Below are positions 1 through 10,574 of a stretch of 64,000 bases of DNA, piece by piece (position 1 is the stretch's first letter; each line of letters opens with the position of its first letter). The DNA comes from Nitrosomonas sp. (GTDB taxonomy: Bacteria; Pseudomonadota; Gammaproteobacteria; Burkholderiales; Nitrosomonadaceae): assembly GCA_016721865.1 (NCBI GenBank), contig JADKHF010000044.1, positions 70,633-134,632 on the forward strand. Reading direction: 5' to 3'. The notes under the pieces are model-generated. The model saw only the letters and a list, made by a program, of their open reading frames with translations, was not told the origin of the DNA and did not search any database. A program made the position numbers and the translations under genes.

Positions 1-51
1 AAAGCGCTCGAATCAAATCCATTAATTGATACGCTTGAACAAGAAAAATGA
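1..51 (+). CDS. C-terminal end of an unidentified gene (partial)
   Basis: Frame 1 is open from the first base to a TGA at 49-51, encoding 16 residues (KALESNPLIDTLEQEK). The gene starts before the window and is too short to identify. Its stop overlaps an ATG at 48-50 that opens only a 30-codon frame. It is on the same strand as the Mg2+ ATPase gene 63 bp downstream and might be co-transcribed with it. Confidence 0.35.
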   Translation, partial: KALESNPLIDTLEQEK

Positions 52-114
52 TGAAAGCAACGCAACAACTGCATGAGTCCGGCCAGGCATCTGGTTCGAT
101 ACCTATAATCCGCC

Positions 115-2726
115 ATGAATCCAGTCCAACGCCCGGATAATCTCGCGGATGGAAACGGGGTACGTGTTTCAGACCAATTGCTAAAAGCGGCGCACGCCGC
201 TAACGAAATCATCCTGAATGGGCTTGATTCTCGATTGGAGGGCTTGAGCCAGAAAGAAGCCGATTTACGTTTGAAGCAGTATGGGATGAACGAGATTGCC
301 CGGGAGAAGTATCAATCGACTTTGATGCGTCTGTTGAGTAACATCAGGAATCCATTGGTCCTTCTGCTCACGGCGCTCGGCGTGATTTCCTTTTTAACCG
401 GCGACTTGCGCGCGGCGGTGATTATTTCCGTGATGGTGGTTCTGGGTGTGGTGTTGCGTTTCTATCAGAGATGCGGGCCGATAATGCCGCTGAAAAGCTC
501 AAAGCGATGGTCAGCAATACCGCGACGCGGGTGCGCGAAGGCAGGGAAGCCGAAGTGCTGCTTAAGCTTTTGGTGCCGGGTGATATTATCAGGCTGGCTG
601 CCGGTGATATGGTCCCTGCCGATGTGCGCGTGCTTTCCGCCAGGGATTTGTTCCTGAATCAATCTGCATTGACTGGCGAATCCTTGCCCATCGAGAAAAA
701 AGCCGACGCCACATCCACCGATGTACAGAATCCGCTGGAATTGACCAATATCTGTTTCCTGGGCTCCAATGTGGAGAGCGGCTCCGCAACTGCTGTGGTC
801 ATCAACACCGGGGATCGAACCTATTTTGGCGCACTGGCCACCAGTATTGTTGGGCAGCGTCAGTTGACGAGCTTCGACAAGGGCATCAATAAATTCACCT
901 GGCTAATGATCTACTTCATCGCCGTGATGGTTCCGGCGGTTTTCCTGATCAACGGATTGAGCAAACACGATTGGGTGGAAGCTTTTCTGTTTGCAATGGC
1001 AGTGGCCGTAGGATTGACCCCGGAAATGCTGCCGATGATTGTGACGGTCAATCTTTCCAAGGGTGCGCTGGCGATGGCACGCAAGAAGGTGATCGTCAAG
1101 CGGCTGAGCGCGATCCAGAACTTCGGGGCGATGGATGTGCTCTGCACCGACAAGACCGGCACCATCACCCAGGGCAAAATCGTACTTGAGAGACATCTGG
1201 ACGCGCATGGAGACCCCAGTGAGAAGGTGCTCGAATACGGCTACTTGAATAGCTACCATCATACGGGAATGAAAAACCTGCTCGACGAAGCTGTTCTCGC
1301 CCACGAAGAGCTCGAGGAGCACCTAAAAGCCAATGAGGAATACCGCAAGATAGACGAAATCCCGTTTGACTTCGTGCGGCGCCGGATGTCGGTAATCGTG
1401 GAAGACACAACCGGGTTGAACACGTTGATCTGCAAAGGTGCCGTAGAAGAAGTGCTGAGCATATGCACCCGGGTGGAAGTCAAGGGAGAGGTGATCGAGG
1501 TCCTGCCCGAACATGACGCCAAACGCCGACAGATAGCGGCTGATCTGAACAGCCAGGGCTTCCGCGTGATCGCATTGGCCTATAAACAAATGCCGGGGGC
1601 AACGGATGAGCCTACCTACGGGATCAAGGATGAATCCGATCTGATCCTGCTGGGTTTCCTGGCCTTCCTTGATCCGCCTAAAGAAACCGCAACGGAGGCT
1701 CTGGAGCAACTGCGCCAACTGAACGTGGATATCAAGATCCTCACCGGCGATAACGAAATCATTACGACCTATATCTGCAAGGAAGTCGGTCTTTCGGTAG
1801 AACATCTCTTGCTCGGCTCACAAATCGAGGGGATGAGCGAAGCGGAACTGACCGAGGCTGTCAGCACAACCAGTATTTTTGCCCGGCTTGCCCCGGTACA
1901 CAAGGAGCGTATCATCCGCGTGCTACAAAGCAAGGGGCACGTAGTAGGGTTCATGGGCGATGGCATCAACGATGCGCCGGCTCTGAAAGCCGCCGATGTG
2001 GGTATTTCGGTGGATAGCGCCGTGGATATCGCCAAGGAATCATCGGATATTATCTTGCTGGAAAACAGCCTTCTGGTGCTGCAACAGGGCGTACTGGAAG
2101 GCCGACGGGTGTTCGGCAATATTGTCAAACACATCAAAATGGCGGCCAGCTCGAGCTTCGGCAACATGTTCAGTGTCGTGGGGGCCAGCGCTTTCTTGCC
2201 TTTCCTGCCTATGCTGCCGATTCAGGTGTTGATTAACAACCTCCTCTACGATTTTTCGCAGACCACCATCCCCACCGACGAAGTGGATGCCGAATGGCTA
2301 ACCAAGCCGCGTAAATGGGAGATTGGTGGAATGCTGCGTTTTATTCTATTTATAGGGCCGATCAGCTCGATTTTCGATTACCTGACATTTTTTATCCTGC
2401 TGTACGTGTTCAATTGCTGGAACAACCCGACCTTGTTCCACACCGGCTGGTTCGTCGAATCGCTCTTCACCCAGACGTTGATCATTCACGTCATCCGCAC
2501 CAATAAGATCCCATTTTTCCAAAGCTGGGCCAGTTGGCCGCTTATCCTCACTTCGGTCATCATCGTCGCGGTGGGTGCCTGGCTGACGGTTTCCCCCCTG
2601 GCCGATACGCTCGGTTTTGTCCCGCTTCCTCCTTTATACTGGGCGTTACTGGCGGTCATTTTGGTGTGTTATGTGGTACTGACCCAGTTGGTGAAGACCT
2701 GGTTTTACCGCAGGTATGGCGATTGA
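115..2726 (+). CDS. mgtA: MgtA-type Mg2+-importing P-type ATPase (frameshifted)
   Basis: P-type ATPase of the P3B magnesium importer type, in the inner membrane. The reading starts at 115 and passes into another frame near 468-471, where one base is missing: the first frame reads ...VVLRFYQ and the next continues MRADNAAEKLKAM, and restoring a G gives FYQEMRADN. The joined protein is about 870 residues, near the usual MgtA length. Visible motifs are TGES (about nt 672), the phosphorylation motif DKTGT (about 1147) and GDGINDAPALK (about 1957). A C-terminal membrane bundle follows, including a VLINNLLYDFSQ segment typical of MgtA. The frame is otherwise intact, so a sequencing deletion is more likely than a true pseudogene. 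No Mg2+-sensing leader can be judged because only 114 bp lie upstream. Confidence 0.85.
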
Positions 2727-2955
2727 TGGGGTAGTGGCCATCGGGTACCGCGCAAAACTTCCGCTCGCTGTAACCAAACGCATTGAAGCAAAATATTCTG
2801 CTCCACAAAGGAAAATCAGATAGCAATTTAAACGCCTTTAGTCAGGGGTAAGCCACTAAAATAAGCTGATTTTTATCGAGACTTCGACTGGGGCTCCCCG
2901 TCAGGCATTACCGTAACGACCCCGTCCTCCAGTACGTCGTGGTGCAGGCGCGCGA
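2727..2955. other. Intergenic region without a recognised gene
   Basis: This lies between the convergent mgtA and rhlE ends. I see no coding frame, repeat or clear terminator in it. Confidence 0.5.
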
Positions 2956-4252
2956 TTATTCATGGGATGGCAAAACCAACCCCAACCCCGGCAGGTTTTT
3001 GGCGGCCGGTTTTTGCTCATTGCGCTTTTTGGGTTGGTTACGTGAAGGTGCTGCACCGCGCGGCTCGCCGCCACGGCCATTTTTTATCGGCTCGGCTTTG
3101 ATACGTGGATCCGGTTCAAAACCTGCAATCACCTGACTGGGCAATTCACGCTTGACCAGTTTTTCGATCGCAGTGAGCAGCTTAGTTTCATCGACACAAA
3201 CCAGCGACACCGCATCCCCTTCTGCACCGGCTCGACCTGTACGGCCAATACGGTGAACATAATCCTCAGCCACATGGGGTAGTTCAAAGTTGACGACATG
3301 CGGCAATTCACTGATATCAATACCGCGCGCGGCAATATCTGTTGCTACCAGCACTTGCAGGCCGCCCGTCTTGAATTTTGCCAATGCTTGTGTACGTGCC
3401 GACTGACTTTTGTTGCCATGGATGGCAAGTGCAGGAATGTTATTGGCCGTCCAAAAATTCAGCCAGTTTATTGGCACCGTGTTTGGTACGAGTAAATACC
3501 AATACTTGTGGCCAGCGATGTTGCTTAATCAAATGCGCAAGCAGCTCTTTTTTGCGGTCGCGATCCACTGGATGCACCACATGCGTCACCTTATCGGCAA
3601 CCGCATTACGCCGCGCAACCTCAATCATTACCGGCTTGTTGAGTAAATTATCCGCCAGCGCCTGGATTTCATCCGAGAAAGTGGCCGAGAATAATAAATT
3701 CTGCCGCTGCCTGGGCAGTAATGCGAGAATCTTTTTGATATCGCGAATAAACCCCATGTCCAACATGCGATCAGCTTCATCCAGCACGAGAATTTCAATT
3801 TGCGACAGGCTCAACGTTTTTTGTTGCACATGATCGAGTAACCGCCCCGGCGTCGCAACCAAAATATCCACACGGCTTTTCAGGCGGGTGATTTGCGGAT
3901 TAATATTCACACCGCCGATCATAATCATCGAACTTAATTTCAGGTATTTGCCATAATCACGCACACTTTCTTCCACCTGCGCGGCAAGTTCACGCGTCGG
4001 GACAAGAATCAGCGCTCGTATCGGTGGCCGCCCGCTGGATGGCCCTTTGATACTTTTATCGGACAGGCGATGCAAAATGGGCAGCGTAAAACCAGCGGTT
4101 TTTCCGGTGCCGGTCTGTGCGCCAGCGAGTAAGTCGCCGCCGGCCAATACGGCTGGGATGGCTTGTGTTTGAATGGGGGTGGGAACCGTATAGCCACGTT
4201 CAGTGACGGCACGGATAATTTCATCGGACAAGCCGAAAGTAGAGAAAGACAT
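2956..4252 (-). CDS. rhlE: DEAD-box ATP-dependent RNA helicase, RhlE type (frameshifted)
   Basis: Cytoplasmic RNA helicase. The N-terminal part shows the Q motif (GLSDEIIRAV...PTPIQ), Walker A AQTGTGKT (residues 45-52), DEAD (158-161) and SAT (189-191). The second RecA domain carries VATDIAARGID and HRIGRTGRAG, followed by a basic Pro/Gly-rich tail. The frame breaks at 3445-3448: the minus strand reads GACGGCCAATAAC, where removing one G gives a continuous LAEFLDANNIPALAIHG. The two halves together are about 430 residues, normal for RhlE. Both halves are well conserved, so this is probably a sequencing insertion. The ATG at 4252 is preceded by an AGGAG-like site. Transcribed alone, convergent with mgtA. 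Confidence 0.88.
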
Positions 4253-4463
4253 AAAACTCCAGGAGGGTTAACGGTCTGTCATAGCGGTTATCGCATGACA
4301 ATCAAGGTAAGCGGATGCAGAGTACTGCCATAAATCCAGATCTTATGAAGAGTATAATATGGGTTGAACTTAAAATCTCAACTATAATCAATAAATTTCT
4401 CATACGCTAGCATGTATTTATACGCCCATTCTGTAGCCGTATCATCCTGCCAAAACTATCAAG

Positions 4464-5786
4464 ATGCGTGATAATCCGGTCATTCGCTGGCGTGAAGCGG
4501 AAGAAGAGAAATCAGCGCGCTGGTGTTCAGAAAAGAACCTGTCGCCGCCCAAGCGTATACAAGTCATTGATGATCGCATGACAGCCGACACGGCTTACCG
4601 TCTCGCCTGTGAAGGCACTGGGCTGCTGTGGCATGGCGATTTTCAGAATGCGCGTCAATTGCTGCAAGCCCTGGCACGGCGCATAGATAAAAAGCGGACG
4701 GAGCGTAAAAGCCAAAAACTAATTGTATCTCCCGCTGAAACCTTTCATCTACATCGCCAAGCGCAATCACAACGCGCCCGAACCTTGGGTCAGTTGCTGA
4801 TTCCTTTCAATGCGGACCACAGTATTCCGTTACGCCGCGCGCCCGATGTGCGTCCGGCTTGTCTGGAAGCGTATGGCTCGAGCGCAGAAGATTACATCGC
4901 TTCGCTGCGCGAATTACAGGGGCTGATCGGAGCCTGTGAATGGCGTAAAAAAGGCATTGAAATTCCGGCATTGGGCGCACGCATTCATCCGCATTATGGT
5001 GTTTTCTCACCGATCCGCAGAGAGTACGTGGAATTGGCCGCAGCAGCGCCATTACCCGGACTAGTCGCAACGCAATCAGTCGCATTCGACATCGGTACCG
5101 GTACCGGTGTGCTGGCTGCCGTGCTGGCGCGCCGGGGAATCCAGCGTATCGTCGCTACGGATCAGGATTTGCGAGCATTGAACTGCGCGCGCGAAAACCT
5201 GATCCGTCTGGGTCTTGGAGCCCAGGTTGATGTTGTTCAGGCAGATCTCTTTCCCGAAGGACAAGCCGCTCTGATCGTATCCAATCCGCCGTGGATCCCC
5301 GCACGTCCCAGCTCGCCGCTGGAACATGCGATATTCGATCCTGACAGCCTTATGCTGCGTGGATTCTTGCACGGCCTTAAGTTCCATCTGGCACCCGGTG
5401 GCGAAGGCTGGTTGATTTTGTCTGATTTTGCCGAACAATTGGGTTTGCGAACACGCGCGGAATTGCTGGCAATGATTGATGCAGCAGGCTTAAAAGTGTT
5501 GAGCCAATCGGATATAAAACCACACCATCCCCGTGTCTCGGATACCAGCGATCCGCTCCACGCTGCCCGCAACGCGGAACTCACCACCTTATGGCGGCTG
5601 ACAGTAGGCAGCCGGGGATATTTTCTAGGTAATGTAGTGGGCGCCGTTACAACTCAGTATACTTTTTGGCAACCCCTCGGGCTTTTTCCACCGGATATTT
5701 CAGCGCGTTTCTCTCGATCTTCTCCAGCACGATCTGTTTCACATCAAGATCGTATTTTTCAGCGAGAAGCAAAGCAAACGCGATAA
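4464..5786 (+). CDS. Class I SAM-dependent methyltransferase
   Basis: 440-residue protein. Residues 205-225 hold a Rossmann methyltransferase motif I (FDIGTGTGVLAAV). Residues 274-277 are NPPW, the catalytic (N/D)PPY/W motif of enzymes that methylate amide or exocyclic amine nitrogens (HemK/PrmC, RsmC, N6-adenine types). The first 200 residues are a family-specific extension that I cannot assign. The substrate cannot be told from sequence. The last 45 residues (after WRLTVG) overlap the opposite-strand MazG-like gene by 140 bp and look unlike protein core, so the true end may be near 5640 with a lost stop or frameshift. No operon partner. Confidence 0.75.
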   Translation: MRDNPVIRWREAEEEKSARWCSEKNLSPPKRIQVIDDRMTADTAYRLACEGTGLLWHGDFQNARQLLQALARRIDKKRTERKSQKLIVSPAETFHLHRQAQSQRARTLGQLLIPFNADHSIPLRRAPDVRPACLEAYGSSAEDYIASLRELQGLIGACEWRKKGIEIPALGARIHPHYGVFSPIRREYVELAAAAPLPGLVATQSVAFDIGTGTGVLAAVLARRGIQRIVATDQDLRALNCARENLIRLGLGAQVDVVQADLFPEGQAALIVSNPPWIPARPSSPLEHAIFDPDSLMLRGFLHGLKFHLAPGGEGWLILSDFAEQLGLRTRAELLAMIDAAGLKVLSQSDIKPHHPRVSDTSDPLHAARNAELTTLWRLTVGSRGYFLGNVVGAVTTQYTFWQPLGLFPPDISARFSRSSPARSVSHQDRIFQREAKQTR

Positions 5787-5976
5787 CATCGGCAAGCTCT
5801 TCTTTCACCTTGCCGATATCCGCCTGCTCAGAAGATTTCCACAGAAAAGCTTCCAGCAGCTCCCCTGCTTCAATACTCAGAGCAAGTGCGAGATCCTTGG
5901 GATTGTGAAATTGCGCCCAATCTCGTTCGTCGCGGAATTTAAGCAATATTTCGGTAATTTCTTTAATGTCGTTCAC
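5647..5976 (-). CDS. MazG-like nucleotide pyrophosphohydrolase
   Basis: 109-residue all-alpha NTP pyrophosphohydrolase of the MazG/dCTPase-like superfamily. It would hydrolyse non-canonical or surplus nucleoside triphosphates. The Mg2+-binding EAGELLEAFLW helix and the second acidic helix EELADVIAFALLLAE (ExxD) are both present, so it looks catalytically intact. The start is a GTG at 5974-5976 (MNDIKEITEILL). Its 3' end overlaps the methyltransferase frame of the opposite strand. Confidence 0.85.
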   Translation of the reverse strand: MNDIKEITEILLKFRDERDWAQFHNPKDLALALSIEAGELLEAFLWKSSEQADIGKVKEELADVIAFALLLAEKYDLDVKQIVLEKIERNALKYPVEKARGVAKKYTEL

Positions 5977-6193
5977 TTGGGGTAAGCTTCAATCGTTAAT
6001 AGGAAGAAATGCAGTAAAAGTCTCTTGTGCTAAAGGGTTATCCCAGGGAAAAGTTACCGCCTGGGCTATACACGAAAAATTTTATTTCGATAATCCCAAT
6101 CCAGGAAAATACGGTCTGTTAACCATAAGCCGTAGAAAGTTCTTCTTTGCGATTCAATTCTTCGCCCCTTACTTTATTAGGAATAGGTTCGGA
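5977..6193. other. Intergenic region, no gene seen
   Basis: Between the MazG-like gene and the convergently placed epimerase end. No conserved frame, repeat or strong hairpin was recognised. Confidence 0.4.
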
Positions 6194-7159
6194 TTAAAGC
6201 CAACCCTGTGATCGATACCAGGCTATGGCATCACGGGCAGACTCGTGTATCGGGCGAGGATGTAGTCCTAATTCATTTAGACTCGCGGAGGAATCAAAAA
6301 ACATATTGCGCCGGGTCAGGCGCACTCCAGTTATCGTGGCCGCCGGCATTTCTCCACTTACATAATCTGACCATATTTCGCTGAACCATGCCACCATCAA
6401 GGCAAGTGAATAAGGAATTTCCCAGCGCGGCAAGGGCTGTCCTGCTTCCTTACTCAAAATATGCAGCCAATCCAGAAGGTGAAGATTCTGCGCACCCAGC
6501 AGATAACGGATTCCAGCTCTCCCTTTCTTCATCGCCAGCATCATACCTTTCGCTACATCTCGCACATCAATGAGATTAAACCGGCAATCCAGGTAGGCCG
6601 GCAGTTCTCCTCTGCAAAAGGCTACCGACATACGTGTTGGAGGAGTCTGCAAACGGTCTCCTGGCCCAACGGGCAGGGTCGGACTAACCACAATAATAGG
6701 AGCCCCATCGTCTACCATACGAAAGACTTCTTCCTCCGCTTGAAACTTGCTCAGGCAATACGGGCCAAGCATATCGCTCGCTTTGAGACGAAGCTTTTCG
6801 ACGGAACCCCCATTAGAATTACGGGATGACAGGATGCTCTCGGTGCTGGTGTACAAGATCCGTTCAGCACCACTGTCAAGAGCCGCGCGCAATACATGGA
6901 TGGTACCCATACGGTTGATACTGTCGAATTCCCTGCGGTCGCGACGCCAGAGATTGGGATCTGCAGCGAGGTGATATACATATTTGCAGCCACGAGTGGC
7001 TTTTCGCACGGCAGATTCATCACGAATGTCAGCACTTACCAGTTCGATCTGATCCAGTGGCAGATGATCGACACAGGCCCTGGCCGCCAGGACGAACGGA
7101 TTCGTTGCCAGTAACTGGAATGCGAACCAGGATCCAGCACCGCCAGTGACCAGAATCAA
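6194..7159 (-). CDS. NAD-dependent epimerase/dehydratase family protein
   Basis: Short-chain dehydrogenase/reductase of the extended (nucleotide-sugar epimerase or 3-beta-HSD-like) type, about 321 residues. The catalytic Tyr-Lys pair is seen in GPYCLSKFQAEEE, with a preceding STES segment. The N terminus reads MILVTGGAGSWFAFQLL instead of the Rossmann GGAGFxGSH. Three single-base losses (TT to T, GGG to GG, TTT to TT) within about 20 bp would convert one into the other, so local sequencing error is likely. It starts with TTG at 7157-7159, overlapping the stop of the reductase gene upstream by 4 bp (TTGA), which shows translational coupling. The substrate is unknown. Confidence 0.75.
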   Translation of the reverse strand: MILVTGGAGSWFAFQLLATNPFVLAARACVDHLPLDQIELVSADIRDESAVRKATRGCKYVYHLAADPNLWRRDRREFDSINRMGTIHVLRAALDSGAERILYTSTESILSSRNSNGGSVEKLRLKASDMLGPYCLSKFQAEEEVFRMVDDGAPIIVVSPTLPVGPGDRLQTPPTRMSVAFCRGELPAYLDCRFNLIDVRDVAKGMMLAMKKGRAGIRYLLGAQNLHLLDWLHILSKEAGQPLPRWEIPYSLALMVAWFSEIWSDYVSGEMPAATITGVRLTRRNMFFDSSASLNELGLHPRPIHESARDAIAWYRSQGWL

Positions 7160-8178
7160 GTTAAAACACCTTCCGGCAAATTATCTGCCAAATCCTGCAA
7201 ATATTGATATTGGGGTTTCAGGCCTTCAGAAGTTATTTTCTCAATGAGCGCAAATGTGGCGCGACTCAAAGGACAGAAAGAATTCCCAGCAAGACGGATA
7301 AGATAACCAGTATAAGCGTCGATTTCCGTGCGCGCATGCTCAACTTGAATATCAGGAGCCATCGAGCAATACGTACCACGTAACGATGGACGGAAAAACA
7401 TGGCCATCATCGCCGGTAACCAGGGTGTGTGTAGAATACAAGATACCGTATCGGGATGAAACGGCCCAATACGGGCAAGAGAAATTCTGGCATGCTGGAG
7501 AATCGCATAATTCTCAAGGAGCAATGCAAAAAAAAGCGACTTGGCCAGTTTACCAGTCAGTAACTCCCCATTATCTACACCAGCCATCGCCGCAAGTGGC
7601 GAGATGGCAGCATTGTACATAAGCTTGGTTGCTTTATAAGGCCGGATATCCGGAACCAGTTCGACAGGAAATAACTTGGCTTTTCCCAATGCAATAGCCA
7701 GCGCCATTATTTCAGCCTGTTCATCGGCAGTGATCGATCGGCGCGCCCCGATATGCAGGCTACCGGGTCGCGTGATTCGTGTTACAGGTTGATCGCGCTG
7801 ACATTCCGATACAAAGGAGGCAATGCCCTCGCAGGCGTGATTGCGTTGCCCCAGCTCCGGATCAAAGCCATTTTGAATCGGTACCAGGAAGGCGTCTTCA
7901 TGCAGTCGCGCGAGTACTTCCGGATTGTCATAGGTTTTGGTGCAGAGCAGAATAAAACCTTTTGTCGGCGCTATCGAATCATCAAATGACATGAAAGATG
8001 CAGTTTGTGTCCCCAATCCAACTACTGTTAACCCATTCTTTTTACCTTCGATTCTTTTCGCGGGATTCTTGTCAACCAGTATCACGGAATAACCTTCCCG
8101 GGCCAAGGCCCAGCCCACTGCTGTTCCAATACCTCCAACACCCAGAATATGAATTGGTTTGTTAAGTAAATTGGGCAT
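7156..8178 (-). CDS. Ketopantoate reductase (PanE/ApbA) family protein
   Basis: 340-residue protein with an N-terminal NAD(P)-binding motif (HILGVGGIGTAVGWALAREG) and the two-domain layout of 2-dehydropantoate 2-reductases. A conserved Lys segment is visible (KATKLMYNAAISPLAAMAG, about 190-205), corresponding to the KxxxN region. True PanE makes pantoate for CoA. Because this copy is coupled to an epimerase rather than pan genes, it could act on another 2-oxo acid, which is inference. ATG at 8178. It is first in a two-gene operon with the downstream epimerase. Confidence 0.75.
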   Translation of the reverse strand: MPNLLNKPIHILGVGGIGTAVGWALAREGYSVILVDKNPAKRIEGKKNGLTVVGLGTQTASFMSFDDSIAPTKGFILLCTKTYDNPEVLARLHEDAFLVPIQNGFDPELGQRNHACEGIASFVSECQRDQPVTRITRPGSLHIGARRSITADEQAEIMALAIALGKAKLFPVELVPDIRPYKATKLMYNAAISPLAAMAGVDNGELLTGKLAKSLFFALLLENYAILQHARISLARIGPFHPDTVSCILHTPWLPAMMAMFFRPSLRGTYCSMAPDIQVEHARTEIDAYTGYLIRLAGNSFCPLSRATFALIEKITSEGLKPQYQYLQDLADNLPEGVLT

Positions 8179-8578
8179 CTATAAATAAAGATCCGAAAAA
8201 TTATTCAAGATAAAAAAACCTTGCGATCCCACAAAAACTTCATACCAATAACCTCAATTTAGAGATATGGTCCAGACTTTTCTCATGCCCATCAGGGCAA
8301 CATTGTTTAATTATACTGACATTTTAAAATAATGATCAATCAAAGGAGGCAGGACTCTGAAGGAAGTTTCCTCAATATAGAGCTTATTTCAGCAACTTGC
8401 TAAAGTTATTTGCCTCAAATAATCTAAAAATCTGTCACAAAACTGCTTCTCCTCACTGCGATCATTATTCTCGGACAGCCTTAATTTGAGCCCAAAAGAA
8501 GGATTCAGTTTAATACAGTACCTGATCAAACCAGTTAAAATGGCGGATTGCCTGAAGTTTAGATTTTTTGAGAAATAA
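8179..8578. other. 400-bp AT-rich intergenic region
   Basis: Divergent control region between the ketopantoate reductase gene and the DevB-like gene. It is AT-rich, with several TATAAT-like stretches. Frames crossing it on the minus strand show no family resemblance. I see no palindrome of the type found from 12 kb onward. Confidence 0.4.
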
Positions 8579-9481
8579 TTGATGTATGCCAAACCCATTG
8601 ATGCACTTTTCCTTATTGTAGTATTCCTGCTTGCATGCTCCAACGTGCTGGCCGAGACACAGTGCCGTTTGGATACGAAGCAGGGAGTGGGTGCACTGGG
8701 TCGCATTGAACCGCGTTCCCGGGTGATCAAAGTTTCGCATAATGCGGGGCCTGAAGGTGCTCGTGTGGAGCAACTGTTTTTTCAGGAAGCCGATTCCGTC
8801 AAGTCCGGTCAAAAACTAGCGGTACTCTCGGATCATGCCAAAAGAAAAGCCGAGGTGGATGCGGCCAGAGCGCGTATCAAGGTATTGGAAGCACAGCGGA
8901 CTGTTGAGCAGGCTGCACTCACTTTTAACAAGAAAGAACATGTGCGCCATCAATCACTTGAACCCAGTGCTGCAGTAAGTATTTCGCTGGCGGATGCGAA
9001 ACTACTGGCGTATGAGCAATCCCTCGCCAATCTGAAGCGTTTGTCGGCTGAGATCGCACACGCGCAATCCGAACAGAAAATTGCGGAAGCCGAATTGGAC
9101 AATACGCTGATCACTGCATCGATCACCGGCACGATCGTAAAAATCTTCACTCGGCCGGGAGAGCGCATCGGAGACAACGGGTTGTTGCAAATTGCCGATT
9201 TGTCGCAGCTGGATGTCGTAGCAGAAGTCTACGAATCGGAATTACCTCAAGTCAAAGTAGGACAAACCGGGTGTATCACGGCATCCGGTCTTACACGGAG
9301 CTATCTTGCGCACGTCAGAGAATTGGGATTTCTGGTCAGAAAAAACGATTTGAATGATACCGATCCATTGGCGGATCGGGATAATCGCATCATCGAAGTG
9401 CGCCTTACCCTTGAGCAGGAGGCCGTTGCCGATTTGCAGCACCAGATTTTCAGGCAGGTTAAGGTGCGGATTACGCCTTGA
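8579..9481 (+). CDS. DevB-type periplasmic adaptor (HlyD/MacA family)
   Basis: 300-residue membrane-fusion subunit of an ABC export system. It has an N-terminal signal segment (FLIVVFLLACSNVLAE). A split lipoyl/barrel region follows (VGALGRIEPRSRVI near 35 and TASITGTIVKIFTRPGERI near 180), flanking an alpha-hairpin rich in Ala/Glu/Lys (residues 85-170). It links an inner-membrane DevC/DevA transporter to the outer membrane. The stop overlaps the TTG start of the permease gene (TTGA). Related DevBCA systems export glycolipids in heterocyst-forming cyanobacteria. The proteobacterial substrate is not known. Confidence 0.8.
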   Translation: MMYAKPIDALFLIVVFLLACSNVLAETQCRLDTKQGVGALGRIEPRSRVIKVSHNAGPEGARVEQLFFQEADSVKSGQKLAVLSDHAKRKAEVDAARARIKVLEAQRTVEQAALTFNKKEHVRHQSLEPSAAVSISLADAKLLAYEQSLANLKRLSAEIAHAQSEQKIAEAELDNTLITASITGTIVKIFTRPGERIGDNGLLQIADLSQLDVVAEVYESELPQVKVGQTGCITASGLTRSYLAHVRELGFLVRKNDLNDTDPLADRDNRIIEVRLTLEQEAVADLQHQIFRQVKVRITP

Positions 9482-10574
9482 ATAAGCTTGCCTGGTTCTA
9501 CTTTCCCGCACGTCTGGCCTGGCGGCAGCTCGTCTTTGATCGAACCAAACTGGTGGCCGCTATTTGCGGGGTATTGTTCGCTTGCGTATTGGTGTTCATG
9601 CAGTTGGGCTTCAAGGATTCATTGTATGCCAGCGCAGCCTCTGCGCCGGTAAAACTGAATGGCGATTTATTCCTGATGCATAAACAAAGCGAGGCCATGT
9701 GGCGGCCGATCCAGTTTAAGCGTAGTGAGCTAATGCGCGTCCTGGGAAACCCGGCGGTTGCCGAAGTTTATCCGCTGTATCTCGGGTTAGCACCTTTCAA
9801 AAATATCCAAACTCAGGTTAAACGAACCTTGATGGTTTACGGTTTTGATCCGGATTCGTTGATCTTCAATGTCGATGAAATCAAAAGCAAGCAAGTCGAG
9901 TTGCGGCTCAAGGATACCGTGCTGTTTGATGAATACTCCCGCCCGGAATTCGGCCCCGTTCGCCAATTGCTCGAGACGAGCCAGAATGTGACTGAAATTA
10001 ATGACTATAAGGTTAATATCGTCCCAAAAGAAATCATGGTGATATCGACATGGGTGTCATCAGGCTCCATCCCGGCGCTTCGATCAAACAGGTAGAAGCG
10101 GAGCTTAAAAACCAGCTGAGCGAATTCATCAATATATTTTCCTATGAAGATCTACTGAAATATGAAAAGGATTATTGGGCCAATACGGCACCGATTGGTT
10201 TTATTTTTGGTTTTGGTACCGTGATGGGATGGGTAGTCGGTCTGGTGATCGTCTATCAGATTTTGTTCACCGACATCGCCAATCATCGTAATGAATTCGC
10301 CACGCTGAAAGCCATGGGCTATGAACACAGTTACTTTATTCGCCTCGTGTTTGCTTCGGCTTTCTTTTTGGCAATCCTAGGATTTATTCCTGGTTACCTG
10401 CTTTCTTTAGGGCTATACCATCTGGCTGAATCCCAGATGTACATGCCGATGCCGATGCTCTTGAGCAAAATCATCACCGTGTTTATGTTTATTCTTTCCA
10501 TGTGCGTCATGGCCGGGCTACTGGCAATCCGTAGGTTGAAAGATGCTAATCCGGCTGATATGTTGGGCACCTGA
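9478..10574 (+). pseudogene. DevC-type ABC transporter permease (internal deletion/frameshift)
   Basis: FtsX/MacB-like permease. The first part (TTG start at 9478) has a TM segment (KLVAAICGVLFACVLVFMQLG) and the DevC ectodomain (LIFNVDEIKSKQVELRLKDTVLFDE). The second part, in another frame from about 10040, resumes at DIDMGVIRLHPGASIKQVEAEL and carries three TM helices with the GLVIVYQILFTDI and ATLKAMGY coupling motifs. About 25 codons usually found between these parts (a GTxxLGxxF...DLNFxRLF-like stretch) are missing at about 10030, and the frame shifts there. The deletion would inactivate the ectodomain unless it is an assembly error. Couples by ATGA overlap to the ATPase gene. Confidence 0.75.
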
